Source of the DNA: an uncultured Oscillospiraceae bacterium | GTDB taxonomy: Bacteria; Bacillota; Clostridia; Oscillospirales; Oscillospiraceae | DNA length: 53,584 bases | Reading direction: 5' to 3' | NCBI GenBank assembly: GCA_944385705.1 | Contig: CALWYF010000009.1 | Location: 1 to 53,584, forward strand | Shown here: one piece after another, positions 42,802 through 52,048 of the stretch | Layout of the letters: every line of letters begins with the position of its first letter | Position numbering within the stretch: position 1 is the first letter of the stretch | The notes under the pieces: model-generated | The model's input: only the letters and a program-made list of their open reading frames with translations | What the model was told of the DNA's origin: nothing | Database searches by the model: none | Made by a program: the position numbers and the translations under genes

Positions 42802-42821
42802 TGCCTATATTCATTTCTCCG

Positions 42822-45200
42822 TTATTTCAGCTTTATGATGTCGGCATTCACCGGGCCGATGCTGCCGCAGTAGCTGCCGCAGAGAGCCTCCTGACAGTCG
42901 GCCACATAGCTGTAGGCCTGCTGCCCCCGATTTATCACCACAAGGTAAGCGCCGTTTTCCGCCTTCTCGCCGAAGGCATCCACCCCGTCGTTAATATAGC
43001 GCAGTATAAGCAGCACGTCCTTGTTCGCCGCCATAAAGCTGGCCTGGCCGGTGGACAGGATGGGGCTGCTGTTTCTCAGCTGGGCCAGAGCCGAATAATA
43101 GTCGTGGATGGCCTCGTCTCCCTCCCGGAAGGGCAGGCGGTTAAAGGGGTCGTTTATGCCGCACATGCCCTGCTCGTCTCCGTAGTATACGCAGGGCACC
43201 CCGGGAATGGTGAACTGTATGGCCGCGCATATACGCTGCAAGGCTGCCGCCCTGTCCAGCTCCTCCTGGCCGATGTATATCTTCAGCTGATCCTCCCGGC
43301 TGAGGGACCTGAGCCACACATTGGTGGCCAGAGCCGTGCGCAGTCTCTCCACATCGTGGGAGCCCAGGAGGTTCATCAAGGCATAGTACATGGACTTGGG
43401 GTAGTTCATCTGCTGAGAGATAAAAAACTCACACAGAGCGTGGGCATCGGAATAGCCGTGCATAAAGGCCAGCACCGCATCCCTGAAGGGATAGTTCATC
43501 ACCGAGTCCAGAGATGAGCCCAGGGCATAGCGGCGGCGGCTGCCGTAGCTCTCCTTGATTATGGCGTCCTCCCAGACCTCACCGATGATAGGTGCATCGG
43601 GCTTTACGGCCTTGACCGAATCCCGTATCAGTTCCAGCACGTCGTCGGGCAGCTCATCGGCCACATCCAGCCTCCAGCCGGAGGCGCCATGGCGCAGCCA
43701 GAGCTTCACCACGCTGTTCTCCCCGGTGACAATATCCTCCTGCCACTTGGGGTTCTGCTCATCCACTTCCGGCAGATCCTTGAAGCCCCACCAGCAGCGG
43801 TACTCATCGGGAAACTTGCTGAAGTCGTACCAGCGGTAATATTCGGAATCCTTGCCCTGGCAGGCCCCCTTGCCGGGATAGCTGCCATAGCGGTTAAAGT
43901 ATCGGCTGTCCGCCCCGGTGTGGGAGTAGACCCCGTCCAGTATCAGGCGGATACCCAGTTCCCCGGCCTTGGCGCACAGGTGCTCAAAGTCCTCCATAGT
44001 CCCCAGGATGGGGTCCGGCCGGTGATAATCCGAGGTGTCGTAGCGGTGGTTGGAACGGGCCTCCACAATGGGGTTGAGATATATGCAGCTTATGCCCAGC
44101 TCCTTCAGGTAGGGCAGCTTTCCCTCAATGCCTTTGAAGGTGCCGCCGTAAAAATCATCCGGGCTGTAATTGCTCTCAAAGGGCCGGGGCTGCCAGCGCA
44201 CCGGCTCATCCAGACTCTTGTGAAGCTCAGGGGTCTGGCCCAAGGAGCGGTGATATTCTATGCCCTTTTCCGCAGTGCCGTCATTGCTGAAGCCGAAGCG
44301 GTCCGGGAATATCTGATACATTATACTGCGGCGAAACCAAGCCGGGGTGTCAAAGCCCTTCTGGTACACCGTCAGCCTAAAGCCGCCCCCCTCCCGGCCC
44401 ATCAGCCGTCCGATGTAGCCGGTACCGTCGGGGCAGAGCCAGTGGCAGCCCATGGTGGTCTCTATACGGAAGCGATACCACAGGGCCTGGGCTGTCTCCG
44501 GCACTGTGAAGCTGGCGGAATAGCAGTTGCCCAGCTGGCGCATGGGGTAGCTCCACTCCACATTGTCTCCGTATACGATGAGATCCGCTTTCTTTATTCT
44601 GCCTCCCAGAAGCCTGAAGGCCAGGCGCAGCTCCGAGCCGCTCTCCACCGCTCCGTAAGGGCTGCGGTACACGGTCATACGGCTGTCATGGGCTACGGCC
44701 AGTACCGTGGCCGCAGTGTGGCGCAGCACGCCGATGACGTTGGCGGTGCGTGGCTGGAGGGGGTACATATCCTCCAGGTTTATGCCGCTGGAGCGCAGAT
44801 CATCACAGCAGCGGGATACGGTGTAGTAGGCGTCGTTCAGGGCAAAGCCGCAGTCGTCCATAAGCAGGCGCGTCAGCTCCGGAGCCATCAGGGGATTTCC
44901 CCGGGAATAGAAGCACTCCCCCAGCCGGTCCGGGCTCAGTCCCATGAGCAGGCACTGATGTATGGCGGCGTAGCTGGTGGCAGAGGCCTGGAAATACTGC
45001 TGTATCAGGCTCTCCGCCGGCGAGCTCTCCAGACGCTGGCACAGCTTTTCATCGCCGCCCACCGGCACCCAGCGGCCTTCCCTGTATTCCGCCTCCACGG
45101 TACTGCGGTCGCTGTAGCTGACAGTCATGCAGCTGCCCTGAGACCAGTGCTCGCTGTAGCTGCCGCCGAAATATACTTTATATCTCCTTAGAGCATCCAT
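42822..45200 (-). CDS. Glycoside hydrolase family 13 (alpha-amylase superfamily) enzyme
   Basis: A 792-residue intracellular protein. The first 280 residues are unusual (Tyr/Cys-rich helical, then an Ig-like strand region about 195-270, perhaps a carbohydrate-binding or N-domain of the neopullulanase type). The GH13 barrel starts at about 285 with IMYQIFPDRFG. Region I is DGVYSHTG, the nucleophile Asp lies in GWRLDVADE near 505, the acid/base Glu in IIGEVWED near 535, and the third Asp in NLLGSHDVERL near 605. It probably degrades or trims glycogen-type alpha-glucans; no signal peptide. It overlaps the glgA stop by 13 bases and lacks its own ribosome site, so it is translationally coupled. 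Confidence 0.88.
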   Translation of the reverse strand: MDALRRYKVYFGGSYSEHWSQGSCMTVSYSDRSTVEAEYREGRWVPVGGDEKLCQRLESSPAESLIQQYFQASATSYAAIHQCLLMGLSPDRLGECFYSRGNPLMAPELTRLLMDDCGFALNDAYYTVSRCCDDLRSSGINLEDMYPLQPRTANVIGVLRHTAATVLAVAHDSRMTVYRSPYGAVESGSELRLAFRLLGGRIKKADLIVYGDNVEWSYPMRQLGNCYSASFTVPETAQALWYRFRIETTMGCHWLCPDGTGYIGRLMGREGGGFRLTVYQKGFDTPAWFRRSIMYQIFPDRFGFSNDGTAEKGIEYHRSLGQTPELHKSLDEPVRWQPRPFESNYSPDDFYGGTFKGIEGKLPYLKELGISCIYLNPIVEARSNHRYDTSDYHRPDPILGTMEDFEHLCAKAGELGIRLILDGVYSHTGADSRYFNRYGSYPGKGACQGKDSEYYRWYDFSKFPDEYRCWWGFKDLPEVDEQNPKWQEDIVTGENSVVKLWLRHGASGWRLDVADELPDDVLELIRDSVKAVKPDAPIIGEVWEDAIIKESYGSRRRYALGSSLDSVMNYPFRDAVLAFMHGYSDAHALCEFFISQQMNYPKSMYYALMNLLGSHDVERLRTALATNVWLRSLSREDQLKIYIGQEELDRAAALQRICAAIQFTIPGVPCVYYGDEQGMCGINDPFNRLPFREGDEAIHDYYSALAQLRNSSPILSTGQASFMAANKDVLLILRYINDGVDAFGEKAENGAYLVVINRGQQAYSYVADCQEALCGSYCGSIGPVNADIIKLK

Positions 45201-46666
45201 ATGTAATGTCTTGCGTACTCCTCCGCTGAATTATCAAAGCTGAAATTTTCCTGCATGGCGTAGTTTATCAGGCCGTGCATTATCTCCTCATTCCTGTAGC
45301 AGCTGAGAGCGCTGCGGATGGTATCCCGCATTTCCCAGGCGTCGAAATTTGCAAAGGTAAAGCCGGTGCCCTCCCCGGTGAAGCGGTTGTAGGGTCTGAC
45401 ACTGTCTTTCAGTCCTCCGGTCTCCCGGACTATGGGGATGCAGCCGTAACGCATGGCTATCATCTGGCTCAGGCCGCAGGGCTCGAAGCGGGAGGGCATG
45501 AGGAAGAAGTCGCTGCCGGCATACACCAGGTGGGCCAGATCCTCATTATAGCCGATATAGGAGCAGACCTTGCCCCGGTAGCGGCTTTCGGCGCCCCGCA
45601 TGAAGTTTTCAAAGCGCTCCTCTCCGCTGCCCAGGAGCATGAACTGCATATCCTCCCGGCTCATCAGATCGTCCAGCACGCAGGCCACCAGGTCAAAGCC
45701 CTTCTGGGCTGTCATCCTTGTGACCATAGCAAAGATGGGCACGTCCGGCCGGACCTCCAGTCCCATCTGCTCCTGGAGCGCCGCCTTGCACTGGGCCTTG
45801 CCTTTCAGGTGGCCCCGGTCATAGCGGGCAGGGAGAGCCGGGTCCCTGGACGGATTAAAGACCTTGGTATCTATACCGTTGAGAATGCCGGTAAGCTGTC
45901 CGCTGCGGGCATTGAGTATGCCGTCCAGACCTTCGGAATACTCCGGGCTCAGTATCTCCCGGGCATAGCTGGGGCTTACGGTATTTATCCTGTCGGCAAA
46001 GACACAGCCCGCCTTCAGGTAGTTTGCACATCCGTCCTGTTCCAGATACTCGCTGGTATAATAGCTGCTGTCCACCTCCAGCAGATCCTGGACAAAGTCG
46101 AAGCTGTAACGGCCCTGGAACTTGATATTGTGTATAGTGAGCAGGTATTTTATCTTATCCTGGACCCAGCCCCGGTACTGGGTGTGGGCCAGCATGGGCA
46201 TCATGGCGGTGTGCCAGTCGTTGCAGTGGATAATGTCCACGCTGAAGTCCAGGTTGGGTATCACGTCAAGAACGGCCCGGCAGAAGAAGGAATACTGCTC
46301 GCCTTCGGCATTGCCGCCCCGGTAAATGGCGTCGCCAAAGTACTGCTCGTTGTCTATGAGATAAATGGTGATATCGTCCAGAACCAGCTTCTCCAGGCCT
46401 ACATAGGCATTGCGCCAGCCCATTCGGGAATAGAAGTAGAACATGTGCTCCACCTTATCCCCATACTTCTCCTTGATGCAATGGTGGTAGGGAGTGATGA
46501 CTCTGGCGTCTATTCCCAGCTTTTTCAGAGCCTTGGGCAGAGTGCCCACCACGTCGGCCAGACCGCCGGTCTTGGACAAGGGCGCACACTCGGCAGCCGC
46601 CAGCAGCACATTTGGCATCTCGGTCCGGCCCCGCTCCCGGAGCATATCTTTAAACTCTTTTTTCAT
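45188..46666 (-). CDS. glgA: Glycogen synthase
   Basis: It adds glucose from ADP-glucose to growing alpha-1,4-glucan. This GT5 enzyme is of near-normal length (492). The start has ECAPLSKTGGLADVVGTLP (sugar-nucleotide binding), IHCNDWHTAMMP near 145, TIHNIKFQG near 175 and the C-terminal EPCGLSQMIAMRYGCIPIVR with the catalytic Glu. An N-terminal extension of about 18 residues precedes MPNVLLAAAE. AGGAGGA stands 7 bases before ATG 46666. It is the middle gene of glgB-glgA-GH13; no glgC or glgP is present in the window. Confidence 0.95.
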   Translation of the reverse strand: MKKEFKDMLRERGRTEMPNVLLAAAECAPLSKTGGLADVVGTLPKALKKLGIDARVITPYHHCIKEKYGDKVEHMFYFYSRMGWRNAYVGLEKLVLDDITIYLIDNEQYFGDAIYRGGNAEGEQYSFFCRAVLDVIPNLDFSVDIIHCNDWHTAMMPMLAHTQYRGWVQDKIKYLLTIHNIKFQGRYSFDFVQDLLEVDSSYYTSEYLEQDGCANYLKAGCVFADRINTVSPSYAREILSPEYSEGLDGILNARSGQLTGILNGIDTKVFNPSRDPALPARYDRGHLKGKAQCKAALQEQMGLEVRPDVPIFAMVTRMTAQKGFDLVACVLDDLMSREDMQFMLLGSGEERFENFMRGAESRYRGKVCSYIGYNEDLAHLVYAGSDFFLMPSRFEPCGLSQMIAMRYGCIPIVRETGGLKDSVRPYNRFTGEGTGFTFANFDAWEMRDTIRSALSCYRNEEIMHGLINYAMQENFSFDNSAEEYARHYIWML

Positions 46667-46710
46667 TGACCATCCTCCTTTATCACAGGAAACTCGTTGG
46701 TGGCAAGCTC

Positions 46711-48825
46711 TCAGCTCTTTTTCTTTCTGCCTGCGCTTCTGCCGGTTTTGGCGGTGGTTTCGGACTTGGCGGCCTTTGTGGTTTTAGTTGCCTTTGCGGC
46801 TTTCTCAGTCTTGAGGGTCTTTTCCTCTTTGGCGGTTTTTGCCGTCCCGGCAGTCTTTCCCCCTTTAGTGCTCTTCGGCGCTTTCGTGGTCTTCGCTGCC
46901 TTAGCGGTCCCGGCAGACCTGGGTTCCTTGCCTTCTTTCTTTGGTCTGAAGCTGTAGTACAGGCAGGACATGCCGGGCAGGTTTATGTTGGCGGAATACT
47001 CCATATCCAGGAAGGGAACCTTTCTGGTGCTTATGCGCTTTTTGCAGCTCTTGCCGCTGCCGCCGTAGACCTCGTCCTCACTGCTGAGGAGTTTGTTCAG
47101 GCTGCCCTCGCAGGGCAAAGCTATGACAAAATTCTCATAATCCACGGGAGTGAAGTTGCAGATGCAGACCACATAGTCATCGTCGGCAGGAGAAGAACGC
47201 AGAAAGGCAATGGAGCTGCGCTCCCTGTCGTCCACGTTCAGCCATCTGAAGCCGTCCCAGGAGCGGTCTATGCGGTAAAGGGCCGGGTGATTCTGGTAAA
47301 TGTGGTTGAGCTGCCGGTAATACTGACGCATGCCCTCGTGCTTGGGATATTCCAGAAGTATCCAGTCCAGCTGCTGCTGCCAGTTCCACTCTATGAACTG
47401 GGCGAACTCCCCGCCCATAAAGCACAGCTTCTTGCCCGGGTGGGCAAACTGGTAGCCGTAGAGGCTGCGGAGAGAGGCAAATTTCTGGTCATAATCCCCG
47501 CTCATCTTATTTACCATTGAGCCCTTGCCGTGGACCACCTCATCGTGGGAATAGGCCAGGACAAAGTTCTCCGAAAAGGCGTACATCATGGAGAAGGTGA
47601 GGCGGTCATGGTTGAAGCTGCGGAAATAGGGGTCCAGGCTCATGTAATCTATAGTGTCGTGCATAAAGCCCATATCCCACTTGAAGGTGAAGCCCAGGCC
47701 TCCGTCTTCCACTCTGCCGGTTATCAGGGGGAAAGCGGTGGACTCCTCGGCGATGGTGATGGCGCCGGGGTAGTTATGGAGCACAGTGCTGTTCATCTTC
47801 TGCAGGAAGGCTACGGCCTCCAGGTTGGTGTTGCCGCCATCCTTATTGGGGGTGAAGTTGCTGCCCCGTCCATAGTCCAGATACAGCATTGAAGACACGG
47901 CGTCAACTCTTATGCCGTCCACATGGTATTCCTCAAAGAAGAGGCAGGCGGAGGATATGAGGAAGCTCTGCACCTGATTGGAACCGTAGTCAAAGATAAG
48001 GGTGCCCCAGTCCGGATGCTCGGCCATGCGCTGCTCCTTGCATTCGTAGAGGTTGGTGCCGTCAAAGCAGGCCAGGCCGTGCTCATCCCTGGGGAAGTGG
48101 GCGGGCACCCAGTCTATAATGATGCCTATGCCGGCGGCATGGAGAGTGTCTATCATACATTTGAAGTCATCGGGATTGCCATAGCGGGAAGTGGGAGCAT
48201 AGTAGCCCGTCACCTGGTAGCCCCAGGAACCGTCATAGGGGTACTCTGCCACAGGCATCAGCTCCACATGGGTAAAGCCCATGTCCTTGCAGTAGGCGGC
48301 CAGAGCTTCGCCCAGCAGGCGATACTGGGCCTTCTCATAACCCAGGTCCTTCCAGGAGCCCAGATGGACCTCGTAGATGCTCATAGGCTGGCTGAGGGCA
48401 TCCCTCCGGCTGCGCTTTTCCATATAGCTGCCGTCGGTCCACTGATAGCTGCCCCCATCCCAGACTATTGAGGCGGTGTCCTTTCCGTTCTGGGAGAAGG
48501 CTGCAAAGGGGTCGGACTTCAAAACCTGCCTGCCGTTGGACTGAGTGACACAGTACTTATACAGAGAGTCCCTGTGCAGTCCCTCCACAAAGCAGACCCA
48601 GACTCCGCCCTCCATCAGCTCCATGGGCGTTGCATCCCGATTCCAGTCATTAAAATCACCCACCAGCGATACTGCCTTGGCGTTGGGGGCCCAAAGGATA
48701 AAGCGGTGAGCGTTCAGTTCCGGCACGTAGTGGCAGCCATAGCACAGCCATGCTTTCTGAGCCTTGCCGGTGTTGAAAAGGTATATATCCCCATTGGGAA
48801 TATAGTTCAGATATTTTGCATCCAT
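46711..48825 (-). CDS. glgB: 1,4-alpha-glucan branching enzyme with Lys-rich C-terminal tail
   Basis: A GH13 branching enzyme that introduces alpha-1,6 branches into glycogen. It has an N-terminal CBM48 (FILWAPNAKAVSLVGDFNDW), then the barrel with YEVHLGSW, DWVPAHFPRD, nucleophile Asp in GIRVDAVSSMLYLD near 305, acid/base Glu in ITIAEESTAFP near 345, and YSHDEVVHGK near 415. ATG 48825 is 8 bases after GGGAG; the ATG at 48831 is too close to it. After the usual end (about 625), 75 residues composed almost only of Lys, Ala, Thr and Gly follow, with KAAKTTKAPK-type repeats like bacterial histone-H1 tails. This is not part of the catalytic fold. Confidence 0.93.
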   Translation of the reverse strand: MDAKYLNYIPNGDIYLFNTGKAQKAWLCYGCHYVPELNAHRFILWAPNAKAVSLVGDFNDWNRDATPMELMEGGVWVCFVEGLHRDSLYKYCVTQSNGRQVLKSDPFAAFSQNGKDTASIVWDGGSYQWTDGSYMEKRSRRDALSQPMSIYEVHLGSWKDLGYEKAQYRLLGEALAAYCKDMGFTHVELMPVAEYPYDGSWGYQVTGYYAPTSRYGNPDDFKCMIDTLHAAGIGIIIDWVPAHFPRDEHGLACFDGTNLYECKEQRMAEHPDWGTLIFDYGSNQVQSFLISSACLFFEEYHVDGIRVDAVSSMLYLDYGRGSNFTPNKDGGNTNLEAVAFLQKMNSTVLHNYPGAITIAEESTAFPLITGRVEDGGLGFTFKWDMGFMHDTIDYMSLDPYFRSFNHDRLTFSMMYAFSENFVLAYSHDEVVHGKGSMVNKMSGDYDQKFASLRSLYGYQFAHPGKKLCFMGGEFAQFIEWNWQQQLDWILLEYPKHEGMRQYYRQLNHIYQNHPALYRIDRSWDGFRWLNVDDRERSSIAFLRSSPADDDYVVCICNFTPVDYENFVIALPCEGSLNKLLSSEDEVYGGSGKSCKKRISTRKVPFLDMEYSANINLPGMSCLYYSFRPKKEGKEPRSAGTAKAAKTTKAPKSTKGGKTAGTAKTAKEEKTLKTEKAAKATKTTKAAKSETTAKTGRSAGRKKKS

Positions 48826-48984
48826 GCGCATATCTCCCTTGTCTGAATATTTTTTTCGTTATTCATCAAGGCTATTATACATACTTTTCCTGTCAATTCC
48901 AAGAGAAAACTTTTCCGCCGCAGCAAAATAGGCATTTTGCTGTATACGTAAAGTATAATCCCGGTGAAAAGGTGCTGCTGAGCG

Positions 48985-49019
48985 AAAAAATTTCCCCGGC
49001 TCCTGAGAGCCGGGGAAAT
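48985..49019 (-). terminator. Terminator of the 794-residue surface-protein gene
   Basis: ATTTCCCCGGCTC pairs perfectly with GAGCCGGGGAAAT over a 4-base loop, followed by TTTTTT on the minus strand. Confidence 0.88.
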
Positions 49020-49060
49020 CAGTCTTATTGGCTTTTGAAGTTTCTTTTCTCAGCGGAAGC

Positions 49061-51445
49061 TTACTTGCTCCTCATCTTCTTGACCTGGGGCAGGACAGCC
49101 ACTACTGCGCCGCCGGAGAGGATGAGCACTGCGGCCCACAGGGCCAGATTGCTCTCATCGCCGGTCTGGGGGCTGGCGGAGGCCTGAGCCTTGGTCAGGA
49201 TCTTGAAGGTGCAGCTGGGAGTATCGCCGCTGGTGGTCATAACGGTGAGGGTGTAAGTATTGCCTGCGGTGAGGTTGTTCAGGAAGTCAGCAGTGAGGGT
49301 GATGGTCTTGCCGGAATTGCTGAGGGTGTAGTAATTGTTCCAGGTATTGGAGAGCTCACTGTTGCCAACCCATACGCGGGAAATGGTGCCGGAGCAGATG
49401 AACTGCAGATTCTTGCTGCTGCCAATGACATGCTTGTCGGTGTCAACAGCCCTCAGGGTGGCGCCCACTCTGAAAGTGCCGCTGGCAGAGCCTGCGGTGG
49501 TGGTAACTGTTATGGTGTGGTTACCGGGAGCCAGAGTATCCATAACGCTGGAAGCCACGCCGAACTTCTGGTAGCCGTTGTAGGACAGCTTGTCGCCGCC
49601 GATCTGCATACCGTCGATAGCAACATCGTAGTAGTCATACTGGATTCCATCAATCAGCTTCAGGCCGGGAGTCACGTAGAAGTAGCACATACCGTCGCCG
49701 GAGTACCAGACATCCTCCACGGGCCACACGGAAGCATTGCCGGGAAGAATATTGTTGGAGCCCTGGACTACCAGAGTGCCCACAATGGTGGAAACGTTCT
49801 TACCGTTGAACTGGGTAATGATGTAGTAGGTGCCGTTTGCCAGACTGTTGAGGTAGCTGCTGGTGAAGTTTACACGGTAGTTATAGCCGCTGTAACTATT
49901 GTTGGTAACGGTATAGTTGCTGCTGCTGATCTGCTGAGCGCCGGTGGTGCTCCTAATAGTGTTGATGTAGAAGCCAACGGTGGAGATAGGGAGCTCAGAC
50001 AGGTCAATGTACACGCTGCTCATACTGCCGTGAGTATAGGGAGAACCGTAGAGTGCGTACTTTACATTGCCGTCGGTGCCGGGCTGGCCGCCGGTGTCAC
50101 CGATCTTGCGCACGGTGTAGTTGGGGCTGGTACCGTACTTCTCATAGCCGTTTGCAATGGCAGACTCAAACACGCTGAGCTGGCCGTCCTGCACAACCCA
50201 CTGGCCGCCGGTAATGGCCCTGGGCAGACTCATAGGAGAAGACACCAGGAATTCGTCTACATTGCCGCCGCTGATGTTCAGCTGAGCATCGGAGCTAAGT
50301 ATCTCCAAAGACTTAATAGTGCCGCTGCTCATGTTGACAGTGCAGCCGTAAACTCTAACCTTTTCAATTGTTGCGCCGTTGACATAGAGATTGCTGTTGC
50401 TGTAGAGGTTAATGGTGCTTGCCTTAAGGCCAGAGCTGAGGTTAATGGTAGCATTGTTCTGGAGTGTCAGGGCACCGGTAATTCTTGTACCGCTGATAGT
50501 AACACTGCTTCCGTTGATGGTAGTGCCTTCCATATTCAGGCTGTTGCCGCCCAGATTGATGGTCAGGTTCTTGCTGATGCTGACATTCTGTGCATTGAGT
50601 TCCTCGCTGACGGAGGTATCAGTTATACAGTTGATAGTGTCACCGGACTTTGCTGCCTTGATTGCATCGGCGACAGTGGGGTAATAGGTGGAACCGATCC
50701 ATGCCTCATACACCTTGGTGTCGCCCTCGGTGGAACCGTAGCCGGGAGCCATGTAGTCTGGATCGGGGTCCTTGCCGTCATCAAAAGTGCATCCGCCGTA
50801 GACATCGATGTTACCTTCGCCGCTGAAGCTGGCGCTGACGGCACGGATGGAGTGCAGGGAGAGGCTGGCGCCCTTAGTCACGTTTGCAATGACAACACCC
50901 TGGTTGCCAATTATGCCGCTGGTCAGATCAACACTGGCGTTATTTGTGATAGTGAGCTGCTTGCCGTCCAGGTCAATCTTGTGGCCCTTGAGGTTGATAG
51001 TAACGCTCTTGGAAATCTCGGTGCTGGCGTCAAGCACAACATCATTGTTGATGTAAATGGTGTCACCGCTGCTGGCTGCGGCAAGAACCTCGCTGAGCTT
51101 TTCATAGGTTCCGCCGGTCCGCTCAAGAATCCAGGGGTCGGTGGGAGAAGAGAACAGAACCGGAGCATCGGTGCTCATCATACCGAACACGGTCTGATCC
51201 TCATTGGAAGCGCCGTTTGTAATTGCGGTGCTGTTCTGCTGAGAACCGGATGCGTTGGTGCTCTCTATCTCTTCAGGAAGAAGGCCATAAATGCCGCCGT
51301 TGCTTACAGTTCCGGAACCGGTGGTTCCACCAGAGCTTGTGCCCTCACCCTCCAGAGGCGCCAGGGCATAGGCGGAACCGCCCATGAGGCTCAGGCACAT
51401 GGCAACCAGAAGAAGCATAGATAAGATTTTACTTGCTGTTTTCAT
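49061..51445 (-). CDS. Cell-wall-anchored surface protein with beta-helix-like repeats
   Basis: A 794-residue exported protein. Signal peptide: KILSMLLLVAMCLSLMGGSAYA (about 5-27; quoted in one piece of 22 only by position, cut near 28). A Ser/Thr/Gly-rich spacer follows, then two pectate-lyase-like stretches (about 105-215 and 245-400) with SGDTIYINNDVVLD, SKSVTINLKGHKIDL and TINLSSGLKASTINLYSN repeats, typical of right-handed beta-helices. Two Ig-like regions follow (about 480-740). The C-terminus is a sorting signal: SPQTGDESN, a hydrophobic stretch LALWAAVLILSGGAVVAVL and basic tail KKMRSK. SPQTG is a sortase LPXTG variant. AAGGAG precedes the ATG. The role, adhesion or glycan binding, is not known. 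Confidence 0.83.
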   Translation of the reverse strand: MKTASKILSMLLLVAMCLSLMGGSAYALAPLEGEGTSSGGTTGSGTVSNGGIYGLLPEEIESTNASGSQQNSTAITNGASNEDQTVFGMMSTDAPVLFSSPTDPWILERTGGTYEKLSEVLAAASSGDTIYINNDVVLDASTEISKSVTINLKGHKIDLDGKQLTITNNASVDLTSGIIGNQGVVIANVTKGASLSLHSIRAVSASFSGEGNIDVYGGCTFDDGKDPDPDYMAPGYGSTEGDTKVYEAWIGSTYYPTVADAIKAAKSGDTINCITDTSVSEELNAQNVSISKNLTINLGGNSLNMEGTTINGSSVTISGTRITGALTLQNNATINLSSGLKASTINLYSNSNLYVNGATIEKVRVYGCTVNMSSGTIKSLEILSSDAQLNISGGNVDEFLVSSPMSLPRAITGGQWVVQDGQLSVFESAIANGYEKYGTSPNYTVRKIGDTGGQPGTDGNVKYALYGSPYTHGSMSSVYIDLSELPISTVGFYINTIRSTTGAQQISSSNYTVTNNSYSGYNYRVNFTSSYLNSLANGTYYIITQFNGKNVSTIVGTLVVQGSNNILPGNASVWPVEDVWYSGDGMCYFYVTPGLKLIDGIQYDYYDVAIDGMQIGGDKLSYNGYQKFGVASSVMDTLAPGNHTITVTTTAGSASGTFRVGATLRAVDTDKHVIGSSKNLQFICSGTISRVWVGNSELSNTWNNYYTLSNSGKTITLTADFLNNLTAGNTYTLTVMTTSGDTPSCTFKILTKAQASASPQTGDESNLALWAAVLILSGGAVVAVLPQVKKMRSK

Positions 51446-51497
51446 GTTGTCCGTCTCCTTATATTGCTATTTTTAAACACGAAATTTGTTTGCCTTC

Positions 51498-51518
51498 GAT
51501 GGGTTTCCCCCGCCCATC
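51498..51518 (-). promoter_or_regulatory. Leader hairpin in the surface-protein mRNA
   Basis: GATGGG pairs with CCCATC across a 9-base G-rich loop, in the 5' leader about 55 bases before the start codon. It could affect mRNA stability or be a small regulatory RNA element; no known riboswitch class matches by eye. Confidence 0.4.
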
Positions 51519-51527
51519 TCTGGTGTG

Positions 51528-51555
51528 AATATAATGTACCACGATGTTATGTAAA
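51528..51555 (-). promoter_or_regulatory. Probable promoter of the 794-residue surface-protein gene
   Basis: On the minus strand TTTACA (51550-51555), 16 bases and TATATT (51528-51533), about 85 bases before the start. Confidence 0.5.
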
Positions 51556-51990
51556 ATGCAAGTACTTTTTTCACGATTTTGCTATAATTTTTTTCTAATT
51601 TGTAACTACTCTGAACGAGAAAATTGACTTTTAGGTGACGTTATGTCAAGTAAATGTATTATTTCCCGCCTTTTTGGGGTATTTCTGTCACATTTCCCTC
51701 AATCCCTTTCAGGTAATCTTAATAATTCTTAACATTCTTTTGTAACTCTTTGTTGCATTTTCCCATCGTCACTTATATGACGCCGGAGTACCCGGCTTTG
51801 TTCCCGGGCTTTTCAAAATTTTTTTCAGCAAAAAGCAGGCATCCCGATCCTCTTCGGCCCGGAGCGCCTGCTTTTCGGCTTCTCACGAGCCTTCCCGCCT
51901 TCATTATATCATTTGTATATTATAATGTATATATCTCAATTATCCCTCTGTCAGGTTTTTTCCGGAGTTTTTCACCCGACACTGTCCATA

Positions 51991-52020
51991 GAAAACGGGG
52001 CTGCAATCTTGCAGCCCCGT
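51991..52020 (-). terminator. Terminator of the repeat-rich surface-protein gene
   Basis: ACGGGGCTGCAA pairs perfectly with TTGCAGCCCCGT over a 2-base loop, followed by TTTTC on the minus strand, 29 bases after the stop codon. Confidence 0.85.
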
Positions 52021-52048
52021 AAAGTACTTTATGCTGTTTTTAGCGCTC

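Larger units (their letters stand above)
51446..52048. other. Gene-free region between the two surface-protein genes
   Basis: About 600 bases without a convincing gene. The part near 51446-51560 is the leader and promoter of the 51445 gene. From 51541 to 51780 it is very AT-rich. Hairpins follow: CCCGG/CCGGG (51791-51808), AAAAGCAGGC/GCCTGCTTTT (51831-51875) and the strong minus-strand terminator at 51991-52020. The plus-strand frame at 51750-52022 overlaps this terminator and has no ribosome site, so I do not call it. Confidence 0.7.

Noticed and set aside
49028-51424. 798-codon plus-strand frame opposite the surface-protein gene
   Set aside because: The minus-strand gene has a signal peptide, ribosome site and sorting signal; this frame has none.
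51750-52022. Plus-strand frame of 90 codons between the surface-protein genes
   Set aside because: No ribosome site, and it overlaps the minus-strand terminator.
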